In this document: positions 22,395 through 31,463 of the stretch, in pieces
Layout of the letters: each line of letters begins with the position of its first letter
Numbering within the stretch: the stretch's first letter is position 1
Assembly (NCBI RefSeq): GCF_000152945.2
Contig: NC_020830.1
Location: 1,560,501-1,624,500 of the forward strand
Length of the DNA: 64,000 nucleotides
Direction of reading: 5' to 3'
From: Polaribacter sp. MED152
GTDB taxonomy: Bacteria; Bacteroidota; Bacteroidia; Flavobacteriales; Flavobacteriaceae
Made by a program: the position numbers and the translations under genes
Notes under the pieces: generated by a model
The model's input: only the letters and a program-made list of their open reading frames with translations
The model's database searches: none
What the model was told of the DNA's origin: nothing

Positions 22395-23582
22395 TTGAGC
22401 ATACCTAAATTGGAATACAAACAGAGAATAAACGCGGTTAAAGAAAGGATAAAAAAGGAAAACCTTGACACCTTAATCATTTCAGAAGAAGAAGATATTT
22501 ATTATTTAACGGGTTTAACTTACAAAAGCCTTGAACGGTTATTTTTACTGATAATTACAGAAAGCACAGTCAGTTTTATTGTACCGAAAATGGAACTTGC
22601 GCATTTAAAAAAGGTCGATCATGTAGATACCATAAAAAGTTATTGGGAATATCCTGCTCAAAAACCAGAACGTTGGAAAGATGTACTTCTTGACACCCTA
22701 AAAAACAGTACACTTATTGGTATTGGCGCTAAAACACCTTTCGAAATTTCCGCTTTTTTACATTCGGTTCAGCTTAATGTTGTAGAAAATGCAATACTAG
22801 AAGAACAACGTTGGGTAAAAAGTAAAACTGAAATTGAGCTCATTAAACAAGCATCTAAATACTGTGATCTTAGTATTCAAAATTTAAATAAAAATGCCTA
22901 TTTCGGAATGTCTGAACTTGAAGTTTTTTCAATAGGACGTGCTATTCAACAAAAAGTAATTAAAGAAACAGCATTTGACTATTTAGCCACAAATATCTTA
23001 GTTGCAGCCTGGCCTAGTAGAATTTCTTATCAGCCTCATGGAATACCAAAAGTATCTGATGTATTAGTAGAAGGTTCACATATTAGCCTAGCTTTTTTAA
23101 GAGTAAATGGTTATTCAGCAGAATTAGAAAGAACATTTTTTACCAGTAAACCAACCAAAGAACAAGAAGAGGCATTTGAATTAATGATGGAAGCTAGAAG
23201 AAGAAGTTATGCTGTATTAAAGGCTGGTGTTATTGCAGAAGATGTAGATTTAGCAGCCAAACAATTTTTAATTGACCAAGGATTAAAAGAAAACTTAATG
23301 CATAGAACAGGGCATGGTATAGGTTTAGGAAATCATGAAGGTCCTTATTTGGCAGAAGGAGACAAAACAGTGCTAAAAGAGAATATGGTGGTTAGTATTG
23401 AACCCGGAATTTATATTGAAGGCGTTGGTGGTTTTAGGCACTCAGACACGGTATTAATAACTAAAAATGGTTATGAAATACTAACCAACTGTCCTGATGA
23501 TATAAAAAGTTTAACTTTTACAAACCAAAAACCACTTCAAAAATTAAAAGGCACTATTATCAAGAAAATGTATCGGATATAA
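22395..23582 (+). CDS. M24-family (pita-bread) protein with a degenerate metal site, creatinase-like
   Basis: 395 residues. An N-terminal creatinase-like domain (about 8-135) is followed by the pita-bread domain (150-385). H307 (TGHGIG) and E336 (SIEPG) of the M24 metal site are kept, but the first Asp is Leu232, the second Asp is Glu243 (ELERTFF) and the last Glu is Ser350 (FRHSD). This resembles creatinase, where the fold works without metals, rather than Xaa-Pro aminopeptidase. TTG at 22395 is taken as the start because no ATG occurs before conserved sequence. It may act on an amidine or a compatible-solute amide, and is probably not a prolidase. Confidence 0.75.
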   Translation: MSIPKLEYKQRINAVKERIKKENLDTLIISEEEDIYYLTGLTYKSLERLFLLIITESTVSFIVPKMELAHLKKVDHVDTIKSYWEYPAQKPERWKDVLLDTLKNSTLIGIGAKTPFEISAFLHSVQLNVVENAILEEQRWVKSKTEIELIKQASKYCDLSIQNLNKNAYFGMSELEVFSIGRAIQQKVIKETAFDYLATNILVAAWPSRISYQPHGIPKVSDVLVEGSHISLAFLRVNGYSAELERTFFTSKPTKEQEEAFELMMEARRRSYAVLKAGVIAEDVDLAAKQFLIDQGLKENLMHRTGHGIGLGNHEGPYLAEGDKTVLKENMVVSIEPGIYIEGVGGFRHSDTVLITKNGYEILTNCPDDIKSLTFTNQKPLQKLKGTIIKKMYRI

Positions 23583-23657
23583 GTAATGATTTACACCGTA
23601 TACAATTCCCGTAATTGCAATTACAAATACAAGCAACTAACTTACCAACTTATAAAA

Positions 23658-24413
23658 TCATGGAAAAAGCGCATCTCCTAAATTCAATTGTTGGGCATAA
23701 GGCACCTTGTCTAAAATAGAAGGTCTATCGCTTATTTTTTTAGAAGAAAACACATCTGTAGATACAGCATAACTCACCAATTCTTGTTGGGTAAAACTGT
23801 CTAATACCGTTTTTACCTCAGCTGTGGTGGTTGCCATCAACCAGGTTTCGTAAGTACTAGGATCTAAAATTAACGGCATTCTATAACTGCCTAGAGCATT
23901 GGGTTTGTTGTGTATGGCCTTAAAAAAGTCATTGGCCTCAGTAGTAATAATAGAGGCAGCATAGGTAGTGCTATTATTTTCAATAACTTTTGAGTAAATA
24001 CCAGCAAACGCAAACAACTCATGGTTTTTTTCTTTAAAAAAATAGGGTATTTTCTTTTGAACACCTGCTGCTTCATGAGGTTCAAAAAAGCCATCTGCAT
24101 AAATAATACAACGTTGCCCTTCTATAAACTGACTGTACAAATCACTTTCAAACAAGCGTTCTCTAGTGGCATTTAGCGTATTGGTTTTCGCTAAGAAATC
24201 GGTTCTATAGCTTACATCATAGTGGGTAGGCAATACACCCCATTTGGCAAAGGCTATTTGGGTAGATGCCTCTTGTGTGGTAATGGCCAAGTTTTTAGAC
24301 TCCCAACCATTAAAGTGAAAATAAGGCTGAAACAACTGCGGAGTTGTAAACTCTTTTTTAGTCTTTTTTTCAATGGCCTTGGCCGATTTTGTTAAGGAAG
24401 TGTGTACGCACAT
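23658..24413 (-). CDS. SRAP-family protein (YedK/HMCES-like), abasic-site shield
   Basis: 251 residues. SRAP proteins crosslink to abasic sites in single-stranded DNA through a Cys at position 2. Here the protein begins M-C-V-H, so the Cys is exactly placed. Other family positions: RCIIYADGFFEPHE (active Glu, about 108), FAGIYSKV, and KAIHNKPNALGSYRMPLIL with the conserved His. Full length for the family. It is convergent with the M24 gene and a single gene on its strand. Confidence 0.9.
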   Translation of the reverse strand: MCVHTSLTKSAKAIEKKTKKEFTTPQLFQPYFHFNGWESKNLAITTQEASTQIAFAKWGVLPTHYDVSYRTDFLAKTNTLNATRERLFESDLYSQFIEGQRCIIYADGFFEPHEAAGVQKKIPYFFKEKNHELFAFAGIYSKVIENNSTTYAASIITTEANDFFKAIHNKPNALGSYRMPLILDPSTYETWLMATTTAEVKTVLDSFTQQELVSYAVSTDVFSSKKISDRPSILDKVPYAQQLNLGDALFP

Positions 24414-24570
24414 AATATATAAAGATATAAAAGTTTGCTGTTTTTTAAAAAAGATGCAAAGGTTTGTATTTAATGCTTACTAACTTTCTAAAAAAACCTT
24501 ACCACCTTTTTGTATAAAGCTTACTAGGTTTTTTAATTTTCTTACTAGCTTTTGATGCTAAGTAAAGGGC

Positions 24571-24603
24571 AAAAAAAATCCTCAATAGCAAAAGCTATTG
24601 AGG
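24571..24603 (-). terminator. Rho-independent terminator of the HU-like gene
   Basis: Perfect 10-base stem CCTCAATAGC / GCTATTGAGG with loop AAAA. Read on the minus strand it is followed by a run of eight T. Confidence 0.88.
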
Positions 24604-24625
24604 TTTGTAAAAAAACTACTAAAAA

Positions 24626-25018
24626 TTATGCGCTCTGCACAATTGTAAAATCTACAGTTTTAATATTCAAAGAATTTTTCATTCTCTTATCGGGTCTAAA
24701 TTTAATACGTACGTTATTTACCAAATTTGCAGACACCTCTTCTGGTGTATCTACGGCTTCAGAATTAATACCTATTTGAAAAGAACCCAGCTTATCTAAC
24801 TTTACGATTCTACCTTGCTTTAACTCGTCTACTACATTATGTAATAGCGATAATATTACAGCATAGCAATCGGCTTCTCTTACCGTACTTTGGTTCGAAA
24901 CCAAATAGGCTAATCTTTCAAGATCTGTTTTACCTGTTGCTACTACTTGAGCATAATATTTATTATCCGCAGCTCTATCCTGAGGATTTGATTTACTAAC
25001 ACTTTTTAATTGGACCAT
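24626..25018 (-). CDS. HU-like DNA-binding protein (Bacteroidota type)
   Basis: 130 residues. HU/IHF-like with an N-terminal extension. The helical part DLERLAYLVSNQSTVREADC and AVILSLLHNVVDELKQGRIV precedes LGSFQIGINSEAVDTPEEV and the beta arm NVRIKFRPDKRMKNSL. It belongs to the Bacteroidota histone-like group whose best-known members are involved in nucleoid organisation. A terminator follows 23 bases downstream. Confidence 0.85.
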   Translation of the reverse strand: MVQLKSVSKSNPQDRAADNKYYAQVVATGKTDLERLAYLVSNQSTVREADCYAVILSLLHNVVDELKQGRIVKLDKLGSFQIGINSEAVDTPEEVSANLVNNVRIKFRPDKRMKNSLNIKTVDFTIVQSA

Positions 25019-25325
25019 CTTTTTCTGTTTTTTAAGATGTTCTATTGCTTTATACGAGGCAGCAATACAAAAACCTCTTTGGATACGCTTTAAAAACTCT
25101 GCACAAATAGACCCAACCTTATACGTTTTTATAAAGTTTAACTGATAGTATATGAAACACTTACAGGAGTTTTAACTAGAAAAATTAAGTCATAAGTTTA
25201 CCAATGCAGTATGTGGACTGCTTTTAAAAATTACTATTTAAAATTTGGTAAACGATAAGAAGAATTGTAATTTTATAGTTCGAAAATGAAACTACGCACT
25301 TCTTAAAGTGTTACCGTTTTAAAAA

Positions 25326-25357
25326 AGTCTTAAAGCACATCTTTAAGGCTTTTTTGT
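25326..25357 (+). terminator. Orphan terminator-like hairpin
   Basis: AGTCTTAAAG / CTTTAAGGCT with one G-T pair and loop about CACAT, followed by TTTTT. There is no gene immediately upstream on the plus strand, so it could end a small RNA. Confidence 0.55.
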
Positions 25358-25833
25358 TTTGTAAATATAAAAGGTTGGTTTTGTAAAATAGTTAACAATT
25401 GTTAACTCGTTGCCTTTATTTTACAAACCGTTTCTCATAACCTATTTGGATATGCCCTTTTTCTTTACAAGGGTAAAACTATAAATCATTTTGGATCTTT
25501 TGGAGGTAAATTCTTAAAATGTTTAGCAAACTTATCAACAAATTATTGCGTTTTTTAAGGGTTTTAACCGCTTAAAACACTATAAATCAAAAGGTTAAAC
25601 CTTAATTTCACCAAAAACGAATGCGAACATAGGTATTTCTGCCTATTTTAATATCAAAATACAGTCCGTCAAAACCTAGTGCATGTATTTTGTAAAGTAA
25701 GTGCTGCCACATATAGATTGTTTTTTTGTGAGATGTTTAATCTAAAATAGACTATCATCTGGTAAATGATGAATATCCATTCACACTACAAGATAATTAA
25801 AAATACCGACTTTATCAATTGGTGAACTCTTTG

Positions 25834-25841
25834 TAAATTTG
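25834..25841 (+). promoter_or_regulatory. -7 box of the hydroxylase gene
   Basis: TAAATTTG matches the Bacteroidota consensus TAnnTTTG. The TTG at 25839, which could be taken as a start codon, is part of this box. Confidence 0.55.
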
Positions 25842-25847
25842 CAATCT

Positions 25848-26735
25848 GTGGAGAAATATATAGACATTATAAAAAATTCATATTCCGGCTACTGGAACTA
25901 CCTGAAAAACTCAGTTTTGTTTGAGTTAAATTGGGAGAATTATTTCTATGCCCTAATTATAATTTCTTTAGTGGTTTGGGGTTTAGAAAGCTTGTTTCCT
26001 TGGCGTAAAAATCAATCTTTGTTTCGTAAAGATTTTTGGTTAGATACCTTTTACATGTTCTTCAATTTTTTTCTATTGAACTTAATTGTACTTATTGCCC
26101 TTTCAAATACAGCCGCTGAATTATTTAATGATGTATTAGGGGTGGTTGGTTTAACTCTAAGTAATTTTCAGTTGTTAGATTTAAATAGCTTGCCTTTTGC
26201 CTTGCGTATTTTCATCTTTTTTATTGTGGTTGACTTCACCCAGTGGTGGACACACAGACTATTGCATAGAGTGGAGTTTCTATGGAACTTTCACAAAGTA
26301 CATCACTCTGTAAAAGAAATGGGATTTGCTGCCCATTTACGTTATCATTGGATGGAACCTGTAGTGTACAATTCTTTACGATACATACCTTTAGCCATTA
26401 TAGGCGGATTTTCTGCACAAGATGTGGCTATTGTTCATTTCTTTAATATCACGATTGGTCATTTAAATCATGCCAATATTAATTGGGATTATGGTTGGTT
26501 GAAATACATTTTTAACAATCCTAAAATGCACATCTGGCATCACTCTAAAGAATTGCCAGAAGAACGCAAGTATGGTGTAAATTTCGGACTAACCTTAAGC
26601 ATTTGGGATTACCTTTTTAAAACGAATTACATTCCGTATTCTGGAAGAGATATTGAGTTAGGCTTTGAAGGTGATGACCGTTTTCCTAAAAGTTTTGTGC
26701 AACAAGAATTGTATCCTTTAGGCAAAAAAGACTGA
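25848..26735 (+). CDS. Sterol desaturase / fatty-acid hydroxylase-like membrane protein
   Basis: 295 residues, integral membrane di-iron enzyme of the FA-hydroxylase superfamily. The His clusters that bind iron are present: HRLLHRVEF (HxxxH), WNFHKVHHSV (HxxHH), IGHLNH and MHIWHHSKE (HxxHH). About four hydrophobic segments come before and between them. The family hydroxylates or desaturates lipids such as sterols, fatty acids or carotenoids; the substrate here is not known. GTG at 25848 is preferred, since an upstream TTG falls in the promoter. Confidence 0.85.
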   Translation: MEKYIDIIKNSYSGYWNYLKNSVLFELNWENYFYALIIISLVVWGLESLFPWRKNQSLFRKDFWLDTFYMFFNFFLLNLIVLIALSNTAAELFNDVLGVVGLTLSNFQLLDLNSLPFALRIFIFFIVVDFTQWWTHRLLHRVEFLWNFHKVHHSVKEMGFAAHLRYHWMEPVVYNSLRYIPLAIIGGFSAQDVAIVHFFNITIGHLNHANINWDYGWLKYIFNNPKMHIWHHSKELPEERKYGVNFGLTLSIWDYLFKTNYIPYSGRDIELGFEGDDRFPKSFVQQELYPLGKKD

Positions 26736-26780
26736 CATATATCCTCTTTTTTCTTGTCATTCTAATTTTAAAGTAATCAC

Positions 26781-26809
26781 TTTCTTTTTTCCATTGATGA
26801 AAAAAGAAA
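26781..26809. terminator. Bidirectional hairpin between convergent genes
   Basis: Perfect 11-base inverted repeat TTTCTTTTTTC / GAAAAAAGAAA with a 7-base loop, located between the converging hydroxylase and phosphoesterase genes. The stem is AT-only except two G-C pairs, so terminator strength is uncertain. Confidence 0.4.
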
Positions 26810-27028
26810 CAAAAAAATCTAGACTTATTTTACTATTCTCAAATTCTACTTTTTAATCCATTCACCTGTCCAGACCGCAAAGCTTTTTGGACACTTACCA
26901 TTCCTTAAAAATTGAATTTTATCGAATACTAAAAGTATGTCGATTGCCAAGTAATTAAATTAGCTGCTTTAAGTAACAAGTTTAAATTTTGAAAATAAAA
27001 AGTAAATATAATTTAAGAAATGAAAGAA

Positions 27029-27760
27029 CTATTTATTCCTCCCTTTTTCGTTAGGATACAAAGTAGGTAAAGCATCACTTTGATAAAATGCTTTTGTTTC
27101 AATGTTTAGCGCAGTTACTTTCCCTTTAAAAGCAGCACCTGTATCTACATTCCAAATATTGGCAGCATTCATAGGGAACTCTTCATTATAGTTTGTAGTT
27201 GGTGTATGCCCAATATAAATTTCGTGATAATGTTGTAATCTTTTTGGGTAATTATTCGCAGTTACCTCAATCTTTTTATCTAAGGCTAACGCCATTTCCC
27301 ATAACGTTCTATCTGTACAAAATTTATGTGGGTAACTCTCTTTTTCAACACCATGCATAGAGGTAAAACCTGCATGTAAAAACAAACGGTTTTCATCATC
27401 TAAATGATACATCTGTAACGCTTGGAAAAACGCCAAATGTTCTTGTTTCTCTTCCTTAGAAAAGGCTGCATAACTATCTATGGTTTCTTTTCCTCCATGC
27501 ATAAACCAAGAAGGATTTACATCATTTTCATCTTTTAGCCAATTTTCGCACCAAACATCATGATTTCCTTTAATGAATATACAGTTAAACTTTTTTGAAA
27601 AATCGATAAGAAAATCGATTACCTGAGCAGCTTCACTCCATCCATCAACATAATCACCCATAAAAACTAAGTGATCTTCTTCTTTAAGTTCAAGTTGATT
27701 TAAAACTTGAATTAGTGCTTTAAAACCTCCATGTATATCACCAATAGCAAACGTTCTCAT
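27029..27760 (-). CDS. Calcineurin-like metallophosphoesterase (PPP type)
   Basis: 243 residues. Metal-site motifs in order: GDIHGG (residue 7), GDYVDGW (about 35), GNHDVW (about 64), then LHAGF and IGHTPT, the layout of bacterial PPP-family Ser/Thr phosphatases such as PrpA and of related diadenosine polyphosphatases. Cytoplasmic. A single gene with its own promoter box just upstream. The substrate could be phosphoprotein or nucleotide. Confidence 0.88.
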   Translation of the reverse strand: MRTFAIGDIHGGFKALIQVLNQLELKEEDHLVFMGDYVDGWSEAAQVIDFLIDFSKKFNCIFIKGNHDVWCENWLKDENDVNPSWFMHGGKETIDSYAAFSKEEKQEHLAFFQALQMYHLDDENRLFLHAGFTSMHGVEKESYPHKFCTDRTLWEMALALDKKIEVTANNYPKRLQHYHEIYIGHTPTTNYNEEFPMNAANIWNVDTGAAFKGKVTALNIETKAFYQSDALPTLYPNEKGRNK

Positions 27761-27778
27761 TTCTAGTATTCTTTTTTA

Positions 27779-27786
27779 CAAAGCTA
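27779..27786 (-). promoter_or_regulatory. -7 box of the phosphoesterase gene
   Basis: Read on the minus strand TAGCTTTG matches TAnnTTTG, 19 bases from the start codon. A TTG lies 22 bases further upstream. Confidence 0.5.
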
Positions 27787-27872
27787 ACAATTCTCTTAAC
27801 TTTAAATGCAAGTTAAAGTTATTATAAAATTAATATTTGTAAACTTCTACAACTTATGTATCTTTCAAAAAT

Positions 27873-28985
27873 ATGAAACCTGTAGATAGTTTTTTACTCA
27901 TTTTACTCGCAGCTGGGGCTATTCAAGGTCTCATTTATGGTTTTATATTACTCAAAAAAAACGCAAAAAATAAAAGTGCAAATCTCTTTTTAGCTACTAT
28001 TTTATTTTTCTTTTCTTATCGACTAATAGTTGAAATTTGCAAACTTTTTGGATATGGTTTTTACGATTTTTGGTATCACGTTTTCATTGAATTCAATTGG
28101 ATTTATGGTGCGTTAATCTACTTTTTTGTTAAAGCGAGTGTTACACCAAAATTTAAAATTAATTTTAAAAAAGATTGGATACACTTTCTCCCGGTTTTCA
28201 TCGAATTTCTTTGGAGTAACTTCATAAAATCTCAAAACTTTTATTGGGATGGTACACAAGAAAGCCTTTCTTGGTTGGGCTATTATGGATACATTGTTTG
28301 GATGCACTACCCTACAATGTTTATCATTTCCGGCCTTTTAATTATATTTTATGCGTATAAATCTTCTCAAATTTTGAAACAAAAAAGAGATGAACATCTT
28401 ATTTATATTGATAAAGTACAATGGATTAAAAGAGTGCTTTTTGTATTGAAATATTATGCTATTTTCTTAATTGTAATGGTTTTAGTTGATGTACTGTTTT
28501 TTGATTATGCCTTCAGAAAATACTATAGTTACCCTTTATTTATTGGTATGGCCATAGTTACCTATTGGTTAGGATTAGAGGGTTTTAACAGAAGAAATAA
28601 TGACGTGATTAAAACGCAAAATATCATACCAGACAAAGAAAAACAACAACTAGAACAAATTGCTAAAGCTTTAAAAAAATTGATGGAAGAAGATGAGATT
28701 TATACAAACCCGGATTTGAATTTGGCCATATTATCAGAAAAATTAAATGTAAAACCGTATCAAACATCAAAATGTTTGAATGTTATTTTTGGGAAAAAGT
28801 TCAATGATTTCGTAAACGAATATAGAATTAAAGCGCTTAAAGACATTCTGAAAAATCCGAAAAATGAAAAATTTACATTATTAAGTTTGGCTTTTGATGT
28901 AGGCTTTAACTCAAAATCTTCTTTTAATAGAGCAGTGAAAAAAATCACAGGGAAATCTCCTAAAGACTTAAAATCAAGTAACTAA
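27873..28985 (+). CDS. AraC-family regulator with N-terminal membrane domain
   Basis: 370 residues. About seven hydrophobic segments (residues 5-240) lead to a short linker and an AraC helix-turn-helix pair at about 270-365 (LNLAILSEKLNVKPYQTSKC, then LLSLAFDVGFNSKSSFNRAV, then KITGKSPKDL). Membrane-embedded AraC proteins of this kind are common in Bacteroidota and probably sense a ligand at the membrane. The lipoprotein and YceI genes start 124 bases downstream on the same strand and may be targets. Confidence 0.88.
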   Translation: MKPVDSFLLILLAAGAIQGLIYGFILLKKNAKNKSANLFLATILFFFSYRLIVEICKLFGYGFYDFWYHVFIEFNWIYGALIYFFVKASVTPKFKINFKKDWIHFLPVFIEFLWSNFIKSQNFYWDGTQESLSWLGYYGYIVWMHYPTMFIISGLLIIFYAYKSSQILKQKRDEHLIYIDKVQWIKRVLFVLKYYAIFLIVMVLVDVLFFDYAFRKYYSYPLFIGMAIVTYWLGLEGFNRRNNDVIKTQNIIPDKEKQQLEQIAKALKKLMEEDEIYTNPDLNLAILSEKLNVKPYQTSKCLNVIFGKKFNDFVNEYRIKALKDILKNPKNEKFTLLSLAFDVGFNSKSSFNRAVKKITGKSPKDLKSSN

Positions 28986-29108
28986 ACGTTTCATTTTTTT
29001 AATTGATACTTTTTTCAAATTTTAAATTCGTCTCAATTCTAAAATAGAGACGACCAACATCCTTATAAATTTCATATTTGCAGTGTTATTCATTTAAAAC
29101 TAAAAATT

Positions 29109-29600
29109 ATGAAATTTATAATCTCTTCTTTGTTAATTTTCTTTCTAAGTGTTTCGTGCCATTCACAAATTAAATATGGCACGCCTACTGAAAAAGATAT
29201 TCCTGAGAAATTGCAAAACATCCCTAAAAAAATAATCGTTAAGAATTTTCCAGTAGTGGTAGATCCTATAAAAATTAATGATAGATATTACTGGAAACAC
29301 AATACTTTAATTTTCTGTAAAGAAAGCAAGATAACCATAACAGAATATGGTGCGTACTTGTTTTACAATGGAAAATGGAATTTAAGAAAATCATATCCGT
29401 TAAAAGACCTCAACAAAAAATTTGGCACTAAAAAACAAGTGTTACAACAAGCCCAACCTTACACTTGGAATAACAATTGGAGAAGCGACAATCGTTTATT
29501 TGGTGGTTGGGCAATGTGGTATTTTATTGGCACTACTGACGCTGGTGAAACTGTTTGCGGCTATGAAATGATACACACAACTAATAATTTAATACACTAA
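29109..29600 (+). CDS. Lipoprotein of unknown function
   Basis: 163 residues with lipobox SVSC at about residue 17 (the alternative is a Sec cleavage after HSQ). The mature part is Trp/Tyr-rich (YYWKHNTLIFCKESK, then YTWNNNWRSDNRLFGGWAMW), with Cys in FCKES and ETVCGYE. No family recognised. It is 5 bases upstream of the yceI-like gene, so the two are probably co-transcribed. Confidence 0.6.
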   Translation: MKFIISSLLIFFLSVSCHSQIKYGTPTEKDIPEKLQNIPKKIIVKNFPVVVDPIKINDRYYWKHNTLIFCKESKITITEYGAYLFYNGKWNLRKSYPLKDLNKKFGTKKQVLQQAQPYTWNNNWRSDNRLFGGWAMWYFIGTTDAGETVCGYEMIHTTNNLIH

Positions 29601-29605
29601 ATACA

Positions 29606-30166
29606 ATGAAAAAATTACAACTTTTTACAGCAATTTCACTTTTTATATCGATGAGTATTTCTGCACAGAAATTCAATCTAGAAAGCAAAAACTCAAACAT
29701 TTCTTGGACTGGAAAAGCTGCTTTTAATGCCTATGCTTTAACTGGAAGTTTGAAAGCAAAATCAGGAGAAATCTTGATAGAGAATGATTCAATTAAAAAA
29801 TTGGAAGTGATTATAGATATGAAATCGCTCGATCATTCAAATAAAGATTTAAAAAAACATTTACGAAATAAAGATTTTTTCGAAGTAAAAAAATATCAAA
29901 CTGCCACTTTTAAACTATTAAATTCTGTAAAATTGGTTAAAGGAAAAATTCTTTTAGTTGGAAATATGACTATTAAAAACATTACTAAAAAAGAAGAGAT
30001 AGAAGTTGAAATTCATAAAAATGAAAACATCAATCTACAATTTACTACCAATTTAGACAGAACTAAATATGGCGTAAAATTCAACTCACCAAGTTTTTTT
30101 AAAAAAATGAAAGAAAATGCAATTGCGGATGAATTTGTGTTAAAAAGCGAATTGACTTTTAACTAA
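29606..30166 (+). CDS. YceI-family periplasmic lipid-binding protein
   Basis: 186 residues. The signal peptide ends SISAQ (about residue 20). The YceI lipocalin-like barrel follows: FNLESKNSNISWTGKAAFNA, then KKLEVIIDMKSLDHSNKDLK, KHLRNKDFFEVKKYQTATFK, and LVGNMTIKNITKKEEIEVEI. YceI proteins carry long isoprenoid or lipid molecules in the periplasm. The gene follows an unknown lipoprotein and its stop overlaps by 4 bases the stop of the convergent Omp85-like gene. Confidence 0.9.
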   Translation: MKKLQLFTAISLFISMSISAQKFNLESKNSNISWTGKAAFNAYALTGSLKAKSGEILIENDSIKKLEVIIDMKSLDHSNKDLKKHLRNKDFFEVKKYQTATFKLLNSVKLVKGKILLVGNMTIKNITKKEEIEVEIHKNENINLQFTTNLDRTKYGVKFNSPSFFKKMKENAIADEFVLKSELTFN

Positions 30167-31440
30167 AAATACTGGCCAATACCAAATACGAGTCCGGCTT
30201 TAGACGTGTTAGACTGCCCTACAATTCGAAATCCGTAGTCTATTCGAAACGTAGCATTGTATACTTTTTTGCTGATAAAACGCAAACCTATACCAGAATA
30301 AACACGAAGGTTTTCTTCCTGAAAAAAGTCATTCAGTTCACCTCCAGGATTTCTCCAAGAACCAAAATCGGTAAAGACGTTGGTTTGTATGGCTAGCCAT
30401 TTTTTATCGTAAATAGTATGCCTGTATTCTGTATTGAGTACAAAACTACCTGTACCCCTATCTACCAAAATACCTACCCCTCTTAAATTTACATTATTAT
30501 CTAAAGCAAAAGGTGCAAAGGGTGTGTTTTCATTAGAAGACAAACCAAATCGTAATCTGTTGGCCCAATTGCCTTTTTCACCTATTCTTTTGTAATAGAA
30601 AAAGTCGTTCCAAAAAATGTAAAAATCATTCTGATAATCATTTTCTGTAAGCACATATTGTGCATAAAGCACACTCTTAAATCCGCTTACATATTGGTAG
30701 TAATAATCTAAATTGGTATAACCATAAACCAGCTTAAACAATGCTTTTTGTAGGTCGAGCTGCTGTGGAATTTCTGGTGCAGTTATTCCAGACAAGTATT
30801 GATATTTCTCTGTAAAGAAATTTACCCCAAAATTCACTTCATTGTTTACATCAATTTGATAGAGTGCCAAAGCCTCAAAAGAAATGTTATTGTATAAATA
30901 ATTGGCAGATTGATCATTAAAATACAAAGGCTCTTCACTTTTCCAGTTTTGATGATTTAAGGCCACTCCCCATTTTCTAGAAAACAGGTTGGGTGCTCTA
31001 AAATTCAGGGCATAGGTATGAAACCCATTGTATTGGTAAAAGCCTCCAAAAGTGATGTTTCTACCTAGTAAATTGTAATCGTACAAACCCAATTTATAGG
31101 AAAATACATTGTTGGTGGTTGTCCAAAAATTAAGATCGGGCAATAATGTATAATTCTCTTCAATAGTGATGTCAATTGCGCATTCTTGAGCGCCAATTTC
31201 TTTCACTGTATAATAGGCATAGCTAATGGCTGGTAGGCGTTTTAAGCGTAAAATATCTTGATGCAATACAGTAGAATCTAGAGGTTGCCCCACTTGCGTT
31301 TCTAAAATTTTAGCAATAAAAGAAGGCTTTGTTTTTTGTGCACCTTTAATTGTAATAGATGCAATTTTGGTAGTTTGCGCTTGCCCTAAGAAAACACTGC
31401 ACAAACATAAAACTAAGACTATTTTTAATTTAGAAATCAT
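30163..31440 (-). CDS. Small Omp85-family outer-membrane protein (one POTRA plus barrel)
   Basis: 425 residues. The signal peptide ends GQAQ (about 20). One POTRA-like domain is at about 25-100 (KIASITIKGAQKTKPSFIAK, then LRLKRLPAISYAYYTVKEIG), followed by a 16-strand-type barrel with the family loop-6 motif N-L-R-G-V-G near residue 335, ending in F (GLVFGIGQYF). BamA has five POTRA domains, and single-POTRA Omp85 proteins of this size are of unknown specificity. Last gene of a minus-strand trio with a GH113-like lipoprotein and another barrel, gaps of 23-26 bases. Confidence 0.75.
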   Translation of the reverse strand: MISKLKIVLVLCLCSVFLGQAQTTKIASITIKGAQKTKPSFIAKILETQVGQPLDSTVLHQDILRLKRLPAISYAYYTVKEIGAQECAIDITIEENYTLLPDLNFWTTTNNVFSYKLGLYDYNLLGRNITFGGFYQYNGFHTYALNFRAPNLFSRKWGVALNHQNWKSEEPLYFNDQSANYLYNNISFEALALYQIDVNNEVNFGVNFFTEKYQYLSGITAPEIPQQLDLQKALFKLVYGYTNLDYYYQYVSGFKSVLYAQYVLTENDYQNDFYIFWNDFFYYKRIGEKGNWANRLRFGLSSNENTPFAPFALDNNVNLRGVGILVDRGTGSFVLNTEYRHTIYDKKWLAIQTNVFTDFGSWRNPGGELNDFFQEENLRVYSGIGLRFISKKVYNATFRIDYGFRIVGQSNTSKAGLVFGIGQYF

Positions 31441-31463
31441 TGTTGCAGTAAATATAAAACTTC

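Larger units (their letters stand above)
25019..25847 (+). other. Long intergenic region with palindromes and an orphan terminator
   Basis: No open frame of note. It holds an isolated stem-loop with T run at 25326-25357 (AGTCTTAAAG / CTTTAAGGCT), not placed behind any gene on its strand. It also holds a perfect 16-base palindrome GTTAACAATTGTTAAC (25391-25406) inside a larger inverted repeat (25377-25390 with 25417-25429), and a lone TTATCAACA (about 25526). A small RNA ending at 25357 is possible but not shown. Confidence 0.5.

Noticed and set aside
1..24000. Integron integrase or transposase to move the array
   Set aside because: No open frame has tyrosine-recombinase or transposase motifs; one may exist elsewhere in the genome.
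25391..25540. Possible chromosome origin (palindromes, TTATCAACA, AT-rich stretch)
   Set aside because: Only one DnaA-box-like sequence is present, with no cluster and no dnaA, gidA or parAB gene nearby.
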